From Duganella sp. 1411 (GTDB taxonomy: Bacteria > Pseudomonadota > Gammaproteobacteria > Burkholderiales > Burkholderiaceae_D), in assembly GCF_017833525.1 (NCBI RefSeq), contig NZ_JAFICD010000007.1:62001-126000 (forward strand): a stretch of DNA of 64,000 bases. The letters are read 5' to 3'. Every line of letters starts with the position of its first letter. Position 1 is the first letter of the stretch. The notes beneath the pieces are model-generated. The model saw only the letters and a list, made by a program, of their open reading frames with translations. It did not search any database and was not told where the DNA came from. Of the stretch, positions 50,229 through 58,415 are shown piece by piece. The position numbers and the translations under genes were made by a program.

Positions 50229-51338
50229 TTACGCCGCGTCGGCCTTGTCGCCCTTGTCCGCTTTGTCGACGGACTTCAGTTTGACGACGCTGTCGCCCTT
50301 GTCGGCGGCCAGCGGCGGCAACGCGCGCACGCCCAGCGATTCGCGCACCTTGTTTTCGATTTCCCACGCCAGCGCCGGACGCTCCTGTAGGAAGATGCGG
50401 GCGTTGTCCTTGCCTTGGCCGACGCGCTCGCCGTTGTAGCTGTACCACGAACCGGACTTCTCGACGATTTTCGCTTCCACGCCAAGATCCAGGATCTCGC
50501 CCTCGCGCGAGGTGCCGGCGCCGTACAGGATGTCGAAGTGCGCCTCCTTGAACGGCGGCGCGATCTTGTTCTTGACGACCTTGACCTTGGTTTCGTTACC
50601 GATCACCTCGTCACCGGACTTGATCGAGCCGGTGCGGCGGATGTCCAGGCGCACGGAGGCGTAGAACTTCAGCGCGTTGCCGCCGGTGGTGGTCTCCGGG
50701 CTGCCGAACATGACGCCGATCTTCATGCGGATCTGGTTGATGAAGATGACCAGCGTGTTGGTGCGGTTGATCGAACCGGTCAGCTTGCGCAGCGCTTGCG
50801 ACATCAGGCGCGCCTGCAGGCCCGGCAGCGAATCGCCCATGTCGCCTTCGATCTCGGCGCGCGGCGTCAGCGCGGCGACGGAGTCGACCACGACCATGTC
50901 CACCGAGCCCGAACGCACCAGCGCGTCGCAGATTTCCAGCGCTTGCTCGCCGGTGTCCGGCTGCGAGATCAGCAGTTCGTGCAGGTTGACGCCCAGTTTT
51001 TGGGCATAGCCGACGTCGAGCGCGTGTTCGGCGTCGATGAACGCGCAGGTGCCGCCCAGCTTTTGCATTTCCGCGATGGTTTGCAGGGTCAGCGTGGTTT
51101 TACCGGACGACTCCGGACCGTAGATTTCGACCACGCGGCCGCGCGGCAGGCCGCCGACGCCCAGCGCGATGTCCAGCCCCAGCGAGCCGGTCGAGACGAC
51201 CTGCACGTCCTCGATCGGGGCGTTGGCGTCCATGCGCATGACGGAGCCTTTGCCGAATTGCTTTTCGATCTGGGCCAGCGCGGCGGCCAGCGCCTTGGCT
51301 TTCTCAGATGCGGGTACTACAGCTTTTTTGTCATCCAT
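50229..51338 (-). CDS. recA: DNA recombinase RecA
   Basis: ATP-dependent strand exchange and SOS co-protease. The 369-residue protein is full length: KALAAALAQIEKQFGKGSVMRM, the Walker A GPESSGKT at 74-81, IDAEHALDVGYAQKLGV, VVVDSVAALTPRAEIEGDMGDSLPGLQARLMSQALRKLTG, FINQIRMKIGVMFGSPETTTGGNALKFYASVRLDIRR and the acidic/lysine C-terminal tail ending DKADKGDKADAA. A LexA box lies 50 bases upstream. recX follows. Confidence 0.98.
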   Translation of the reverse strand: MDDKKAVVPASEKAKALAAALAQIEKQFGKGSVMRMDANAPIEDVQVVSTGSLGLDIALGVGGLPRGRVVEIYGPESSGKTTLTLQTIAEMQKLGGTCAFIDAEHALDVGYAQKLGVNLHELLISQPDTGEQALEICDALVRSGSVDMVVVDSVAALTPRAEIEGDMGDSLPGLQARLMSQALRKLTGSINRTNTLVIFINQIRMKIGVMFGSPETTTGGNALKFYASVRLDIRRTGSIKSGDEVIGNETKVKVVKNKIAPPFKEAHFDILYGAGTSREGEILDLGVEAKIVEKSGSWYSYNGERVGQGKDNARIFLQERPALAWEIENKVRESLGVRALPPLAADKGDSVVKLKSVDKADKGDKADAA

Positions 51339-51387
51339 AATGTGCTTTCAGCCGGTGGGAGGTTGGACTAATCGTCGATTCAGGCAG

Positions 51388-51407
51388 TACTGTATAAAAA
51401 AACAGTG
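51388..51407. promoter_or_regulatory. recA: LexA-binding SOS box upstream of recA
   Basis: TACTGTATAAAAAAACAGTG contains CTG-N10-CAG with an AT-only centre, a near-consensus LexA site. It lies 50 bases before the recA ATG and 105 bases before the divergent response-regulator gene. Confidence 0.92.
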
Positions 51408-51511
51408 ATCAATGCAAGCGGATTTGTAGCGAATCGGCGAAATCGTACAAAAACTCGCCACCTTGCGGGAAATGAAACACAATACAAGCTTCTGCAGCCG
51501 GAGTGCCCTAC

Positions 51512-52222
51512 ATGCGTATTTTACTTGCCGAAGACGACAGCGTGCTGGCCGACGGGCTGACGCGTTCGCTGCGCCAGTCCGGTTATGCCATCGATTGCGT
51601 GCGCAACGGCCAGGAGGCCGACACCGCCCTGTCGACCCAGGAGTTCGACCTGCTGATCCTCGACCTGGGCCTGCCCAAGCTGTCCGGGCTGGAGGTGCTT
51701 CGGCGCCTGCGCGCGCGCGCGTCGCTGCTGCCGGTGCTCATTTTGACGGCGGCCGATTCGATCGAGCAGCGCGTCAACGGGCTCGACCTGGGCGCCGACG
51801 ACTACATGGCCAAGCCGTTCGCGCTGTCCGAGCTGGAGGCGCGGGTGCGCGCGCTGACCCGCCGCGGCGCCGGCGGCGGCGCCGCCATCGTCAAGCACGG
51901 GCCGCTGTCGTACGACCAGGTCGGTCGCAGCGCCTACATCAACGACCAGATGCTGGACCTGTCGGCGCGCGAGCTGGGCCTGCTGGAGATCCTGCTGGCG
52001 CGCACCGGCCGCCTGGTGTCGAAGGAACAACTGGTCGACCACCTGTGCGAATGGGGCGAGGAAGTGAGCAACAACGCCATCGAGGTCTATGTGCACCGGC
52101 TGCGCAAGAAGATCGAGCTGGGCGGCGTGCGCATCGCCACCGTGCGCGGCCTGGGCTACTGCCTGGAGAAATATTCCGAGGCGGCCCGCGCCAGCGCCGA
52201 CGTCGGCGACGCCGCCAAGTGA
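51512..52222 (+). CDS. OmpR/PhoB-class response regulator (TctD/QseB-like)
   Basis: A 236-residue transcription factor. The receiver has acidic pocket AEDD (6-9), phosphoacceptor D51 (FDLLILDLGLPK), the T in LILTAAD and the K in YMAKPF. The C-terminal winged helix has LSARELGLLEILLARTGRLVSKEQLVDHLCEWGEEVSNNAIEVYVHRLRKKIE and TVRGLGYCL. GGAG fits ATG 51512; GTG 51503 is an alternative. It overlaps the kinase gene by four bases (GTGA), so they form a pair. The target is probably the downstream symporter. Confidence 0.94.
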   Translation: MRILLAEDDSVLADGLTRSLRQSGYAIDCVRNGQEADTALSTQEFDLLILDLGLPKLSGLEVLRRLRARASLLPVLILTAADSIEQRVNGLDLGADDYMAKPFALSELEARVRALTRRGAGGGAAIVKHGPLSYDQVGRSAYINDQMLDLSARELGLLEILLARTGRLVSKEQLVDHLCEWGEEVSNNAIEVYVHRLRKKIELGGVRIATVRGLGYCLEKYSEAARASADVGDAAK

Positions 52223-53778
52223 GACAGCTGGCGCGGCGGCTGCGGCGCGGGCGCGACGGCGCGCGCCTCGACGCCGACGCCGACGCCCCCGAATACCAGC
52301 CGCCGGCCGTCGAGGCCGACGAAGGCGTGCAAAACTCGCTGTTCGGCGAGATCCTCGACTGGATGCTGGCGCCGCTGCTGCTGCTGTGGCCGATGAGCAT
52401 CGCCATCACCTACCTGGTCGCCAAATCGATCGCCAACCAGCCGTTCGACCACGCGCTCGAGGACAGCGTGACGGTGCTGGCGCAGCAGGTGCGCTCGGTC
52501 GACGGCAAGATCATCAAGAGCCTGCCCGGCTCGGCCCGCGACATCCTGCGCGCCGACGACGTCGATAACGTGTACTTCCAGATCCACGGCCCGCGCGGCG
52601 AGCACATCGACGGCGACCGCGACCTGCCGCCGCCGGCCGACGAGGAGGAGCGCTTCCGCGCCGGCAGCGTGCGCTTCCGCAACGACAGCATGCACGGCAC
52701 GCCGGTGCGCGTGGCCTATTCCTATGTGCGGCTGGAGCGGGTCGGCGACGCCGAGCCGCAGCTGGCGCTGGTGCAGGTGGCCGAGACGCTGGAAAAACGC
52801 GCCCAGCTGGCCAACGAGATCATCAAGGGCGTGATCCTGCCGCAATTCATCATCCTGCCGATCGTGCTGGCGCTGGTGTGGTTCGCGCTGGCGCGCGGGC
52901 TGTCGCCGCTGGCCCAGTTGCAGGAGCGCATCCGCACGCGCGGCTCGGACGACTTGAGTCCGATCGCCTCGAGCGACGTGCCGGAGGAGATCACGCCGCT
53001 GGTGCGCTCGCTCAACGAGATGCTGGCGCGGCTGTCGCTGTCGATCGAGATGCAAAAGCGCTTCATCGCCGACGCCGCGCACCAGATGCGCACGCCGCTG
53101 GCGGGCATGCGCATGCAGTCCGAGCTGGCGCTGCGCCAGACCGACAGCGGCGAGATCCACCGTTCGCTGGAGCAGCTGGCCAAGAGCTCGCAGGCGGCCA
53201 CGCGGCTGGTCAACCAGCTGCTGGCGCTGGCGCGCGCCGAGAACCAGCCGCAGGCCGGCACCGCGATGCAGCCGCTGGAGTTGTCCGAGCTGGCGCGCGG
53301 CGTGGTGCGCGACTGGGTGCAGGCGTCGTTCGCGCACCGCATCGACCTCGGCTTCGAGGCGCCGCCGGCGCCGGTGCAGATCGTCGGCGATCCGACCATG
53401 CTGCGCGAGCTGCTGTCGAATCTGATCGACAACGCGCTGCGCTACACGCCGGCCGGCGGCAGCGTCACGGTGCGGGTGCGCGGCAACCACGGCGAGCCGG
53501 GCTACCTGGAGGTCGAGGACACCGGGCCGGGCATCCCGCCCGGCGAGCGCGAGCGGGTGTTCGAGCGCTTCTACCGCATCCTCGGCCACACCGCCGAGGG
53601 CAGCGGGCTGGGCCTGGCGATCGTGCGCGAGATCGCCCAGCAGCACGGCGCCGAGGTCGACATCTTCAGCAATCCCCGTTCGCTGCAAGCCAAGCTGCCG
53701 GGCTGCCTGTTCCGGGTCGGCTTCCCGCTGCCGCCGGCGCCGCCGGCCGACGAAGAGGAGCCACCACATTATGGATAA
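52219..53778 (+). CDS. TctE-like sensor histidine kinase
   Basis: A 519-residue inner membrane kinase with GTG start overlapping the regulator stop. The N-terminal 45 residues are charged and cytoplasmic. Transmembrane helices lie at about 45-72 and 203-226, framing a periplasmic sensor of the TctE N-terminal type. A HAMP-like linker follows, then the H-box RFIADAAHQMRTPLAGMRMQSELALR with H288, the N-box LLSNLIDNALRYTPAGG, and the G boxes EDTGPGIPPGERERVFERFYR and GSGLGLAIV. TctE homologues respond to organic acids. The open frame upstream of 52219 is a shadow of the regulator gene. Confidence 0.93.
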   Translation: MRQLARRLRRGRDGARLDADADAPEYQPPAVEADEGVQNSLFGEILDWMLAPLLLLWPMSIAITYLVAKSIANQPFDHALEDSVTVLAQQVRSVDGKIIKSLPGSARDILRADDVDNVYFQIHGPRGEHIDGDRDLPPPADEEERFRAGSVRFRNDSMHGTPVRVAYSYVRLERVGDAEPQLALVQVAETLEKRAQLANEIIKGVILPQFIILPIVLALVWFALARGLSPLAQLQERIRTRGSDDLSPIASSDVPEEITPLVRSLNEMLARLSLSIEMQKRFIADAAHQMRTPLAGMRMQSELALRQTDSGEIHRSLEQLAKSSQAATRLVNQLLALARAENQPQAGTAMQPLELSELARGVVRDWVQASFAHRIDLGFEAPPAPVQIVGDPTMLRELLSNLIDNALRYTPAGGSVTVRVRGNHGEPGYLEVEDTGPGIPPGERERVFERFYRILGHTAEGSGLGLAIVREIAQQHGAEVDIFSNPRSLQAKLPGCLFRVGFPLPPAPPADEEEPPHYG

Positions 53779-54127
53779 CGATATCGATACCGCCCGCCCG
53801 GCGCCCGCGCCGACACCCTCATTGCTTCCATTATCGCGCCGCCAGCACTGGCGCAAGACCCGCCTCATGACCGGCTGGCTACTGCTGCTCTGGCTGCTCA
53901 CCGGCTTTGGCGTCGCCTTCTTCGCCCGCGAGCTGACCGGCCTGAGCGTGTTCGGCTGGCCGCTGTCGTTCTACCTGGCCGCGCAGGGCGCCTCGCTGGT
54001 GTACCTGGCCATCCTGGGCTTCTACGCCTGGCGCATGCGCCGCCTCGACCTGGCGGCCAACGCAGCGGCCAATTCAGCGGCCAACCCAGCGGCCAAGCCC
54101 GCCGCGCCCAGGGAGCCGCGCCCGTGA
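53771..54127 (+). CDS. DUF4212 small membrane subunit of a sodium/solute symporter
   Basis: A 118-residue protein with two transmembrane helices (TGWLLLLWLLTGFGVAFFA near 34 and LSFYLAAQGASLVYLAILGFYAWRMRRLD near 65). It has the DUF4212 order: W-K-T/R-L at the start of TM1, FGWPLSFYLAAQG between, Y-x-W-M--LD at the end. These proteins are always encoded in front of a sodium:solute symporter. It overlaps the kinase gene by eight bases, and its TGA overlaps the GTG of the symporter. The C-terminal Ala/Pro tail carries short AAN-type repeats. Confidence 0.92.
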   Translation: MDNDIDTARPAPAPTPSLLPLSRRQHWRKTRLMTGWLLLLWLLTGFGVAFFARELTGLSVFGWPLSFYLAAQGASLVYLAILGFYAWRMRRLDLAANAAANSAANPAAKPAAPREPRP

Positions 54128-56190
54128 AAGAACACCGCTCGTTCTTCCGGCGCCTGAGCCGCTACTACCTGCTGTTCACCGGCGGCTTCGTCGGCTTTCT
54201 GATCTCGCTGGCCGTGCTGGAGCAGGAAGGCATGCCGCGCGTGTGGATCGGCTACCTGTTCATGTTCGCCACCATCGTGCTGTACGCCACGCTCGGGGTG
54301 CTCAGCCGCACCTCCAACGTGCTCGAATACTATGTCGCCGGGCGGCGCGTGCCGGCCATGTTCAACGGCATGGCCACCGCCGCCGACTGGATCTCCGCCG
54401 CCAGTTTCATCAGCCTGGCCGGCGGCCTGTACCTGCACGGCTTCGACGGCCTGGCCTACATCATGGGCTGGACCGGCGGCTACTGCCTGGTGGCGCTGCT
54501 GATCGCGCCCTACCTGCGCAAGTTCAGCCAGTACACCATCCCCGATTTCCTGGCGATGCGCTACGGCGGCGCCGACGGTGACCTGAGCCGCGGCGGCCGG
54601 GCGGTGCGCATCCTCGCCGTCATCGCCACCATCATCGTCTCGTTCACGTACGTGGTGGCGCAGATCTACGCGGTGGGCCTGATCGCCTCGCGCTTCACCG
54701 GCGTCGACTTCTCGGTCGGCATCTTCCTCGGCCTGGCCAGCATCCTGGTGTGCTCGTTCCTGGGCGGCATGCGCGCCATCACCTGGACCCAGGTGGCGCA
54801 ATACATCATCATCGTGGTGGCGTTCCTGATGCCGGCGGTGTGGCTGTCGGCCAAGCACAGCGACAACCCGATCCCGCAGGTGGCCTACGGCAAGCTGCTG
54901 CCGCAACTGAGCGCGCGCGAGGCGGTGCTGCAGAACGATCCGAAGGAGGCCGAGGTGCGCGCCATCTTCCGCCAGCGCGCCGACGACTACCAGCTGCGCA
55001 TCAACACCTTGCCATCGTCGTGGGAGGCCGGACGGCTGCAAATGCAGCGCAAGCTCGACGACGTCAAGCTGCGCAACGCCTCGCTGCTGGAGATCCGCAA
55101 CGCCGAGCGCGCATTGATCGCCTACCCGAAGGACGCCGACGAGGCCGCCCGCATGTGGACGGACGCGCGCGCGCAAAACCTGGTCCGGGCCGAGCCGATC
55201 ACGCCGCACGCCACGCCCTACCCCGGCGACGCCGCCACCGCCAACATCAAGCGCAACAACTTCCTGGCGCTGGTGTTCTGCCTGATGCTGGGCACGGCCG
55301 CGCTGCCGCACATCCTGATGCGCTCGTACACCACGCCGTCGGTGCACGAGACGCGCGTGTCGGTGTTCTGGACCCTGTTCTTCATCCTGCTGATCTACCT
55401 GACCATCCCGGCGCTGGCGGTGCTGGTCAAGTACGACATCTACAGCGCGCTGGTGGGCACCGACTTCGCCCACCTGCCCAACTGGGTGTCGTACTGGAGC
55501 AATGTCGACAAGCTCAATCCGCTGTTCAGCATCAACGACATCAACCACGACGGCGTGGTGCAGTTGGCCGAGATCACCATCGACGCCGACGTGCTGGTGC
55601 TGGCCACGCCGGAGATCGCCGGCCTGCCGTACGTGGTGTCCGGCCTGGTGGCGGCCGGCGGGCTGGCGGCGGCGCTGTCGACCGCCGACGGCCTGCTGCT
55701 GGCGATCTCCAACGCGCTGTCGCACGACATCTATTACAAGATCGTCGACCGCACCGCCTCCACCCAAAAGCGGGTGACGATCTCCAAGCTGCTGCTGCTG
55801 GGGGTGGCCTTCATCGCCGCCTACGCGGCCTCGACCAAGCCCGGCGACATCATCTCGCTGGTGGGCGCGGCGTTCTCGCTGGCCGGCTCGGCGCTGTTCC
55901 CGGCGCTGGCGCTGGGCGTGTTCTGGAAGCGCGCCAATTACCAGGGCGCCGTGGCCGGCATGATCGCCGGCTTCTCCGTGTGCCTCTACTATATGTTGCA
56001 CACCAATGCCATCCTCGGCGGCAGCGCGGCCGGCCAGTGGTTCCACATCGCGCCTATCTCGGCCGGCATCTTCGGCGTGCCGGTGGGCTTGCTGACGATG
56101 GTCGCCGTCAGCCTGATGACGCCGGCGCCGGACCGCGAGACCGCCGCCCTGGTCGACTACATCCGCGCGGCCGAGCGCACGGATTTGTAA
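54124..56190 (+). CDS. Sodium:solute symporter (ActP-like, DUF4212-associated), with an EF-hand-like loop
   Basis: A 688-residue membrane transporter. It has 13-15 predicted helices and the SSS family motifs: VLEYYVAGRRVPAMFNGMATAADWISAASFISLAGGLYL near residues 65-105, and GLPYVVSGLVAAGGLAAALSTADGLLLAISNALSHDIYYKI near 500-540. A hydrophilic insert at about 245-375 separates two helices. A loop at 472-483, D-I-N-H-D-G-V-V-Q-L-A-E, is an exact EF-hand calcium pattern. It is in one operon with its DUF4212 partner and the two-component system. Related systems carry acetate or other monocarboxylates; the substrate here is not known. Confidence 0.92.
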   Translation: MKEHRSFFRRLSRYYLLFTGGFVGFLISLAVLEQEGMPRVWIGYLFMFATIVLYATLGVLSRTSNVLEYYVAGRRVPAMFNGMATAADWISAASFISLAGGLYLHGFDGLAYIMGWTGGYCLVALLIAPYLRKFSQYTIPDFLAMRYGGADGDLSRGGRAVRILAVIATIIVSFTYVVAQIYAVGLIASRFTGVDFSVGIFLGLASILVCSFLGGMRAITWTQVAQYIIIVVAFLMPAVWLSAKHSDNPIPQVAYGKLLPQLSAREAVLQNDPKEAEVRAIFRQRADDYQLRINTLPSSWEAGRLQMQRKLDDVKLRNASLLEIRNAERALIAYPKDADEAARMWTDARAQNLVRAEPITPHATPYPGDAATANIKRNNFLALVFCLMLGTAALPHILMRSYTTPSVHETRVSVFWTLFFILLIYLTIPALAVLVKYDIYSALVGTDFAHLPNWVSYWSNVDKLNPLFSINDINHDGVVQLAEITIDADVLVLATPEIAGLPYVVSGLVAAGGLAAALSTADGLLLAISNALSHDIYYKIVDRTASTQKRVTISKLLLLGVAFIAAYAASTKPGDIISLVGAAFSLAGSALFPALALGVFWKRANYQGAVAGMIAGFSVCLYYMLHTNAILGGSAAGQWFHIAPISAGIFGVPVGLLTMVAVSLMTPAPDRETAALVDYIRAAERTDL

Positions 56191-56275
56191 CATTACATTT
56201 CAGACATCATCGGCATGTGACGGATTTGATAACTGGGTGATATCCTCTGGCGTTATCCTACTTTCATAAAGCCTC

Positions 56276-58327
56276 ATGAGATTCCAGCAATTGCTCGCCC
56301 GCGCCGCCCTGGGCGCGTTGACCGCCCTGTCGCCGTTGGCGACGACGGCCGCGCCCGACACCACCGCCGCGGCGCCGGCGGCGGCGCGTCCGCCGATCGC
56401 CGACTTCTTCAGCAATCCCGAGTTCAGCGGCGCGCTGCTCTCGCCCAGCGGCAAGTACCTGGCCGTGCGCATGGGCCGCCAGGGCCAACGCGACGCGCTG
56501 GCCGTGATCACGCTGGCCGACAACAGCGTCAAGGGCGTGGGCAGCTTCAGCGACGCCGACATCGGCCGTTTCGACTGGGTCAACGACGAGCGGCTGGTGT
56601 TCACCGCCACCGACCGCACTGTCGGCCAGGGCGACGCCCGCTACGCCCCCGGCCTGTACGCCGCCAACCGCGACGGCAGCAAGTTCATCCAGCTGGCCAG
56701 CCGCGCCGGCAAGCCGTTCATCACCGTCGGCGGCGGCAGCGCCATCCACAGCCGCGAGCTGCTGCCGTGGAATACGTATTTGCTGGGCCAGCGCAACAGC
56801 CAGGATTCCGAGTACGTCTACGTGGTCCACCGCATCATGGAGCGTCCCGGCCAGCTCGACCATGTCGACCTGCAACGCCTCAACACGCTCAACGGCCGCT
56901 ACACGTCGTTCGGCCGCCCCGGCGACAGCGAGTCCTGGCTGCTCGACAACAACGGCGAGCCGCGCCTGACCACCACGGTCGACAAAGGCGTCAGCGCGAT
57001 CTATTACCGCGACCCGGCCGACGAACAAAAATGGCGCAAGCTGGTCGACTATGGCACCTACACCGGCGGCAAGGGTTCGTTCACGCCGCTGACCTTCGGC
57101 CCGGACGGCACGCTGTACGTGGTCAGCCACGCCGGCAAGGACAAGTCGGCCGTCTACACGTTCAACTTGACCACCAACAAAGTCTCGGACCAGCCGCTGG
57201 TCGTGCTCGACGGCTACGATTTCCGTGGCAAGCTAATCTTCGGAAAGAACAAGGTGCTCGGCGTGCGGCGCGTGACCGACGCGCTCGACACGACCTGGCT
57301 CGACGACGGCATGAAGGCGATGCAGGCCAAGGTCGACGAGATGCTGCCGTACACCATCAACCTGCTGACCCTGCCGACCAGGCCGGAGTCGCCGTGGGTG
57401 CTGGTGGAATCGTATTCGGACCGGTCGCCGCCGCGCATCCTGCTCTACAACAGCGACACGCAGAAGCTGAACCTGGTCGGCGGCAGCCATCCGCACATCG
57501 ATCCGAACCAGATGGGGCAGGAATCGCTGGTCCACTACAAGGCGCGCGACGGCCTCGACATCCCCGCGTGGCTGACCCTGCCCAAGGGCGGCGGCAAGAA
57601 CCTGCCGCTGGTGGTGCTGGTCCATGGCGGTCCCTACCTGCGCGGCAGCATCTGGGGCTGGGACCCCGAGGTCCAGTTCCTGGCCTCGCGCGGCTACGCG
57701 GTGCTGCAACCGGAATTCCGCGGCAGCACCGGCTTCGGCGCCAAGCATTTCCGCGCCGGCTGGAAGCAATGGGGCTTGAAGATGCAGGACGACATCGCCG
57801 ACGGCGCCCGTTGGGCCGTCGCCCAGGGCACCGCCGACGCCGGGCGCATCTGCATCGCCGGCGCCAGCTACGGCGGCTACGCCACCTTGATGGGCCTGAT
57901 CAACGATCCCGGCCTGTACAAGTGCGGCATCGACTGGGCCGGCGTCACCGACATCAACCTGTTGTATGACGGCCACTGGAACTTCACGTCCGACCTGCCC
58001 GACGCCTGGAAGCAATACGGCATGCCGACGCTGGTGGGCGACCAGGTCAAGGACGCCGAACAACTCAAGGCCACCTCGCCGCTGCTGCAGGCGGCGCGCA
58101 TCAAACAACCGCTATTGCTGGCCTATGGCGGCGCCGACATGCGCGTGCCACTGCCGCACGGCACCAAGTTCTACCAGGCCGTCAAGCAAGGCAACCCCAA
58201 TGTCGAATGGATCGAGTACGAGGAGGAGGGGCACGGCTGGGCGCTGCCGAAAAACCGCATCGACTTCTGGGGCCGGGTGGAGAAATTCCTCGATAAAAAT
58301 ATCGGCGCGAACCCGGCGCAGCCGTGA
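56276..58327 (+). CDS. S9-family prolyl oligopeptidase-like peptidase (copy 1), exported
   Basis: A 683-residue serine peptidase with a signal peptide (MRFQQLLARAALGALTALSPLATTAA). Residues 40-400 form a beta-propeller-like domain. The C-terminal alpha/beta hydrolase domain has LPLVVLVHGGPYLRGSIWGWD, LASRGYAVLQPEFRGSTGFGAKH and the nucleophile in IAGASYGGYATLMGL (near residue 530), then Asp in LLAYGGADMRVP and His in YEEEGHGWALP, so the triad is complete. It probably cleaves peptides in the periplasm or outside. A closely related gene follows on the same strand. Confidence 0.92.
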   Translation: MRFQQLLARAALGALTALSPLATTAAPDTTAAAPAAARPPIADFFSNPEFSGALLSPSGKYLAVRMGRQGQRDALAVITLADNSVKGVGSFSDADIGRFDWVNDERLVFTATDRTVGQGDARYAPGLYAANRDGSKFIQLASRAGKPFITVGGGSAIHSRELLPWNTYLLGQRNSQDSEYVYVVHRIMERPGQLDHVDLQRLNTLNGRYTSFGRPGDSESWLLDNNGEPRLTTTVDKGVSAIYYRDPADEQKWRKLVDYGTYTGGKGSFTPLTFGPDGTLYVVSHAGKDKSAVYTFNLTTNKVSDQPLVVLDGYDFRGKLIFGKNKVLGVRRVTDALDTTWLDDGMKAMQAKVDEMLPYTINLLTLPTRPESPWVLVESYSDRSPPRILLYNSDTQKLNLVGGSHPHIDPNQMGQESLVHYKARDGLDIPAWLTLPKGGGKNLPLVVLVHGGPYLRGSIWGWDPEVQFLASRGYAVLQPEFRGSTGFGAKHFRAGWKQWGLKMQDDIADGARWAVAQGTADAGRICIAGASYGGYATLMGLINDPGLYKCGIDWAGVTDINLLYDGHWNFTSDLPDAWKQYGMPTLVGDQVKDAEQLKATSPLLQAARIKQPLLLAYGGADMRVPLPHGTKFYQAVKQGNPNVEWIEYEEEGHGWALPKNRIDFWGRVEKFLDKNIGANPAQP

Positions 58328-58415
58328 CGGCCGGCGCGCGCCGGCGGCAAAGAACCATGGCTAATTTAATAACTTAATGGTATGGTTCTAGAGTTAAATA
58401 TTTCACCTTGAAAAC

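Noticed and set aside
51463..53778. 771-residue form of the sensor kinase
   Set aside because: The N-terminal 252 residues are an Arg/Ala-rich shadow of the response regulator; GTG 52219 overlaps the regulator TGA and gives a normal kinase.
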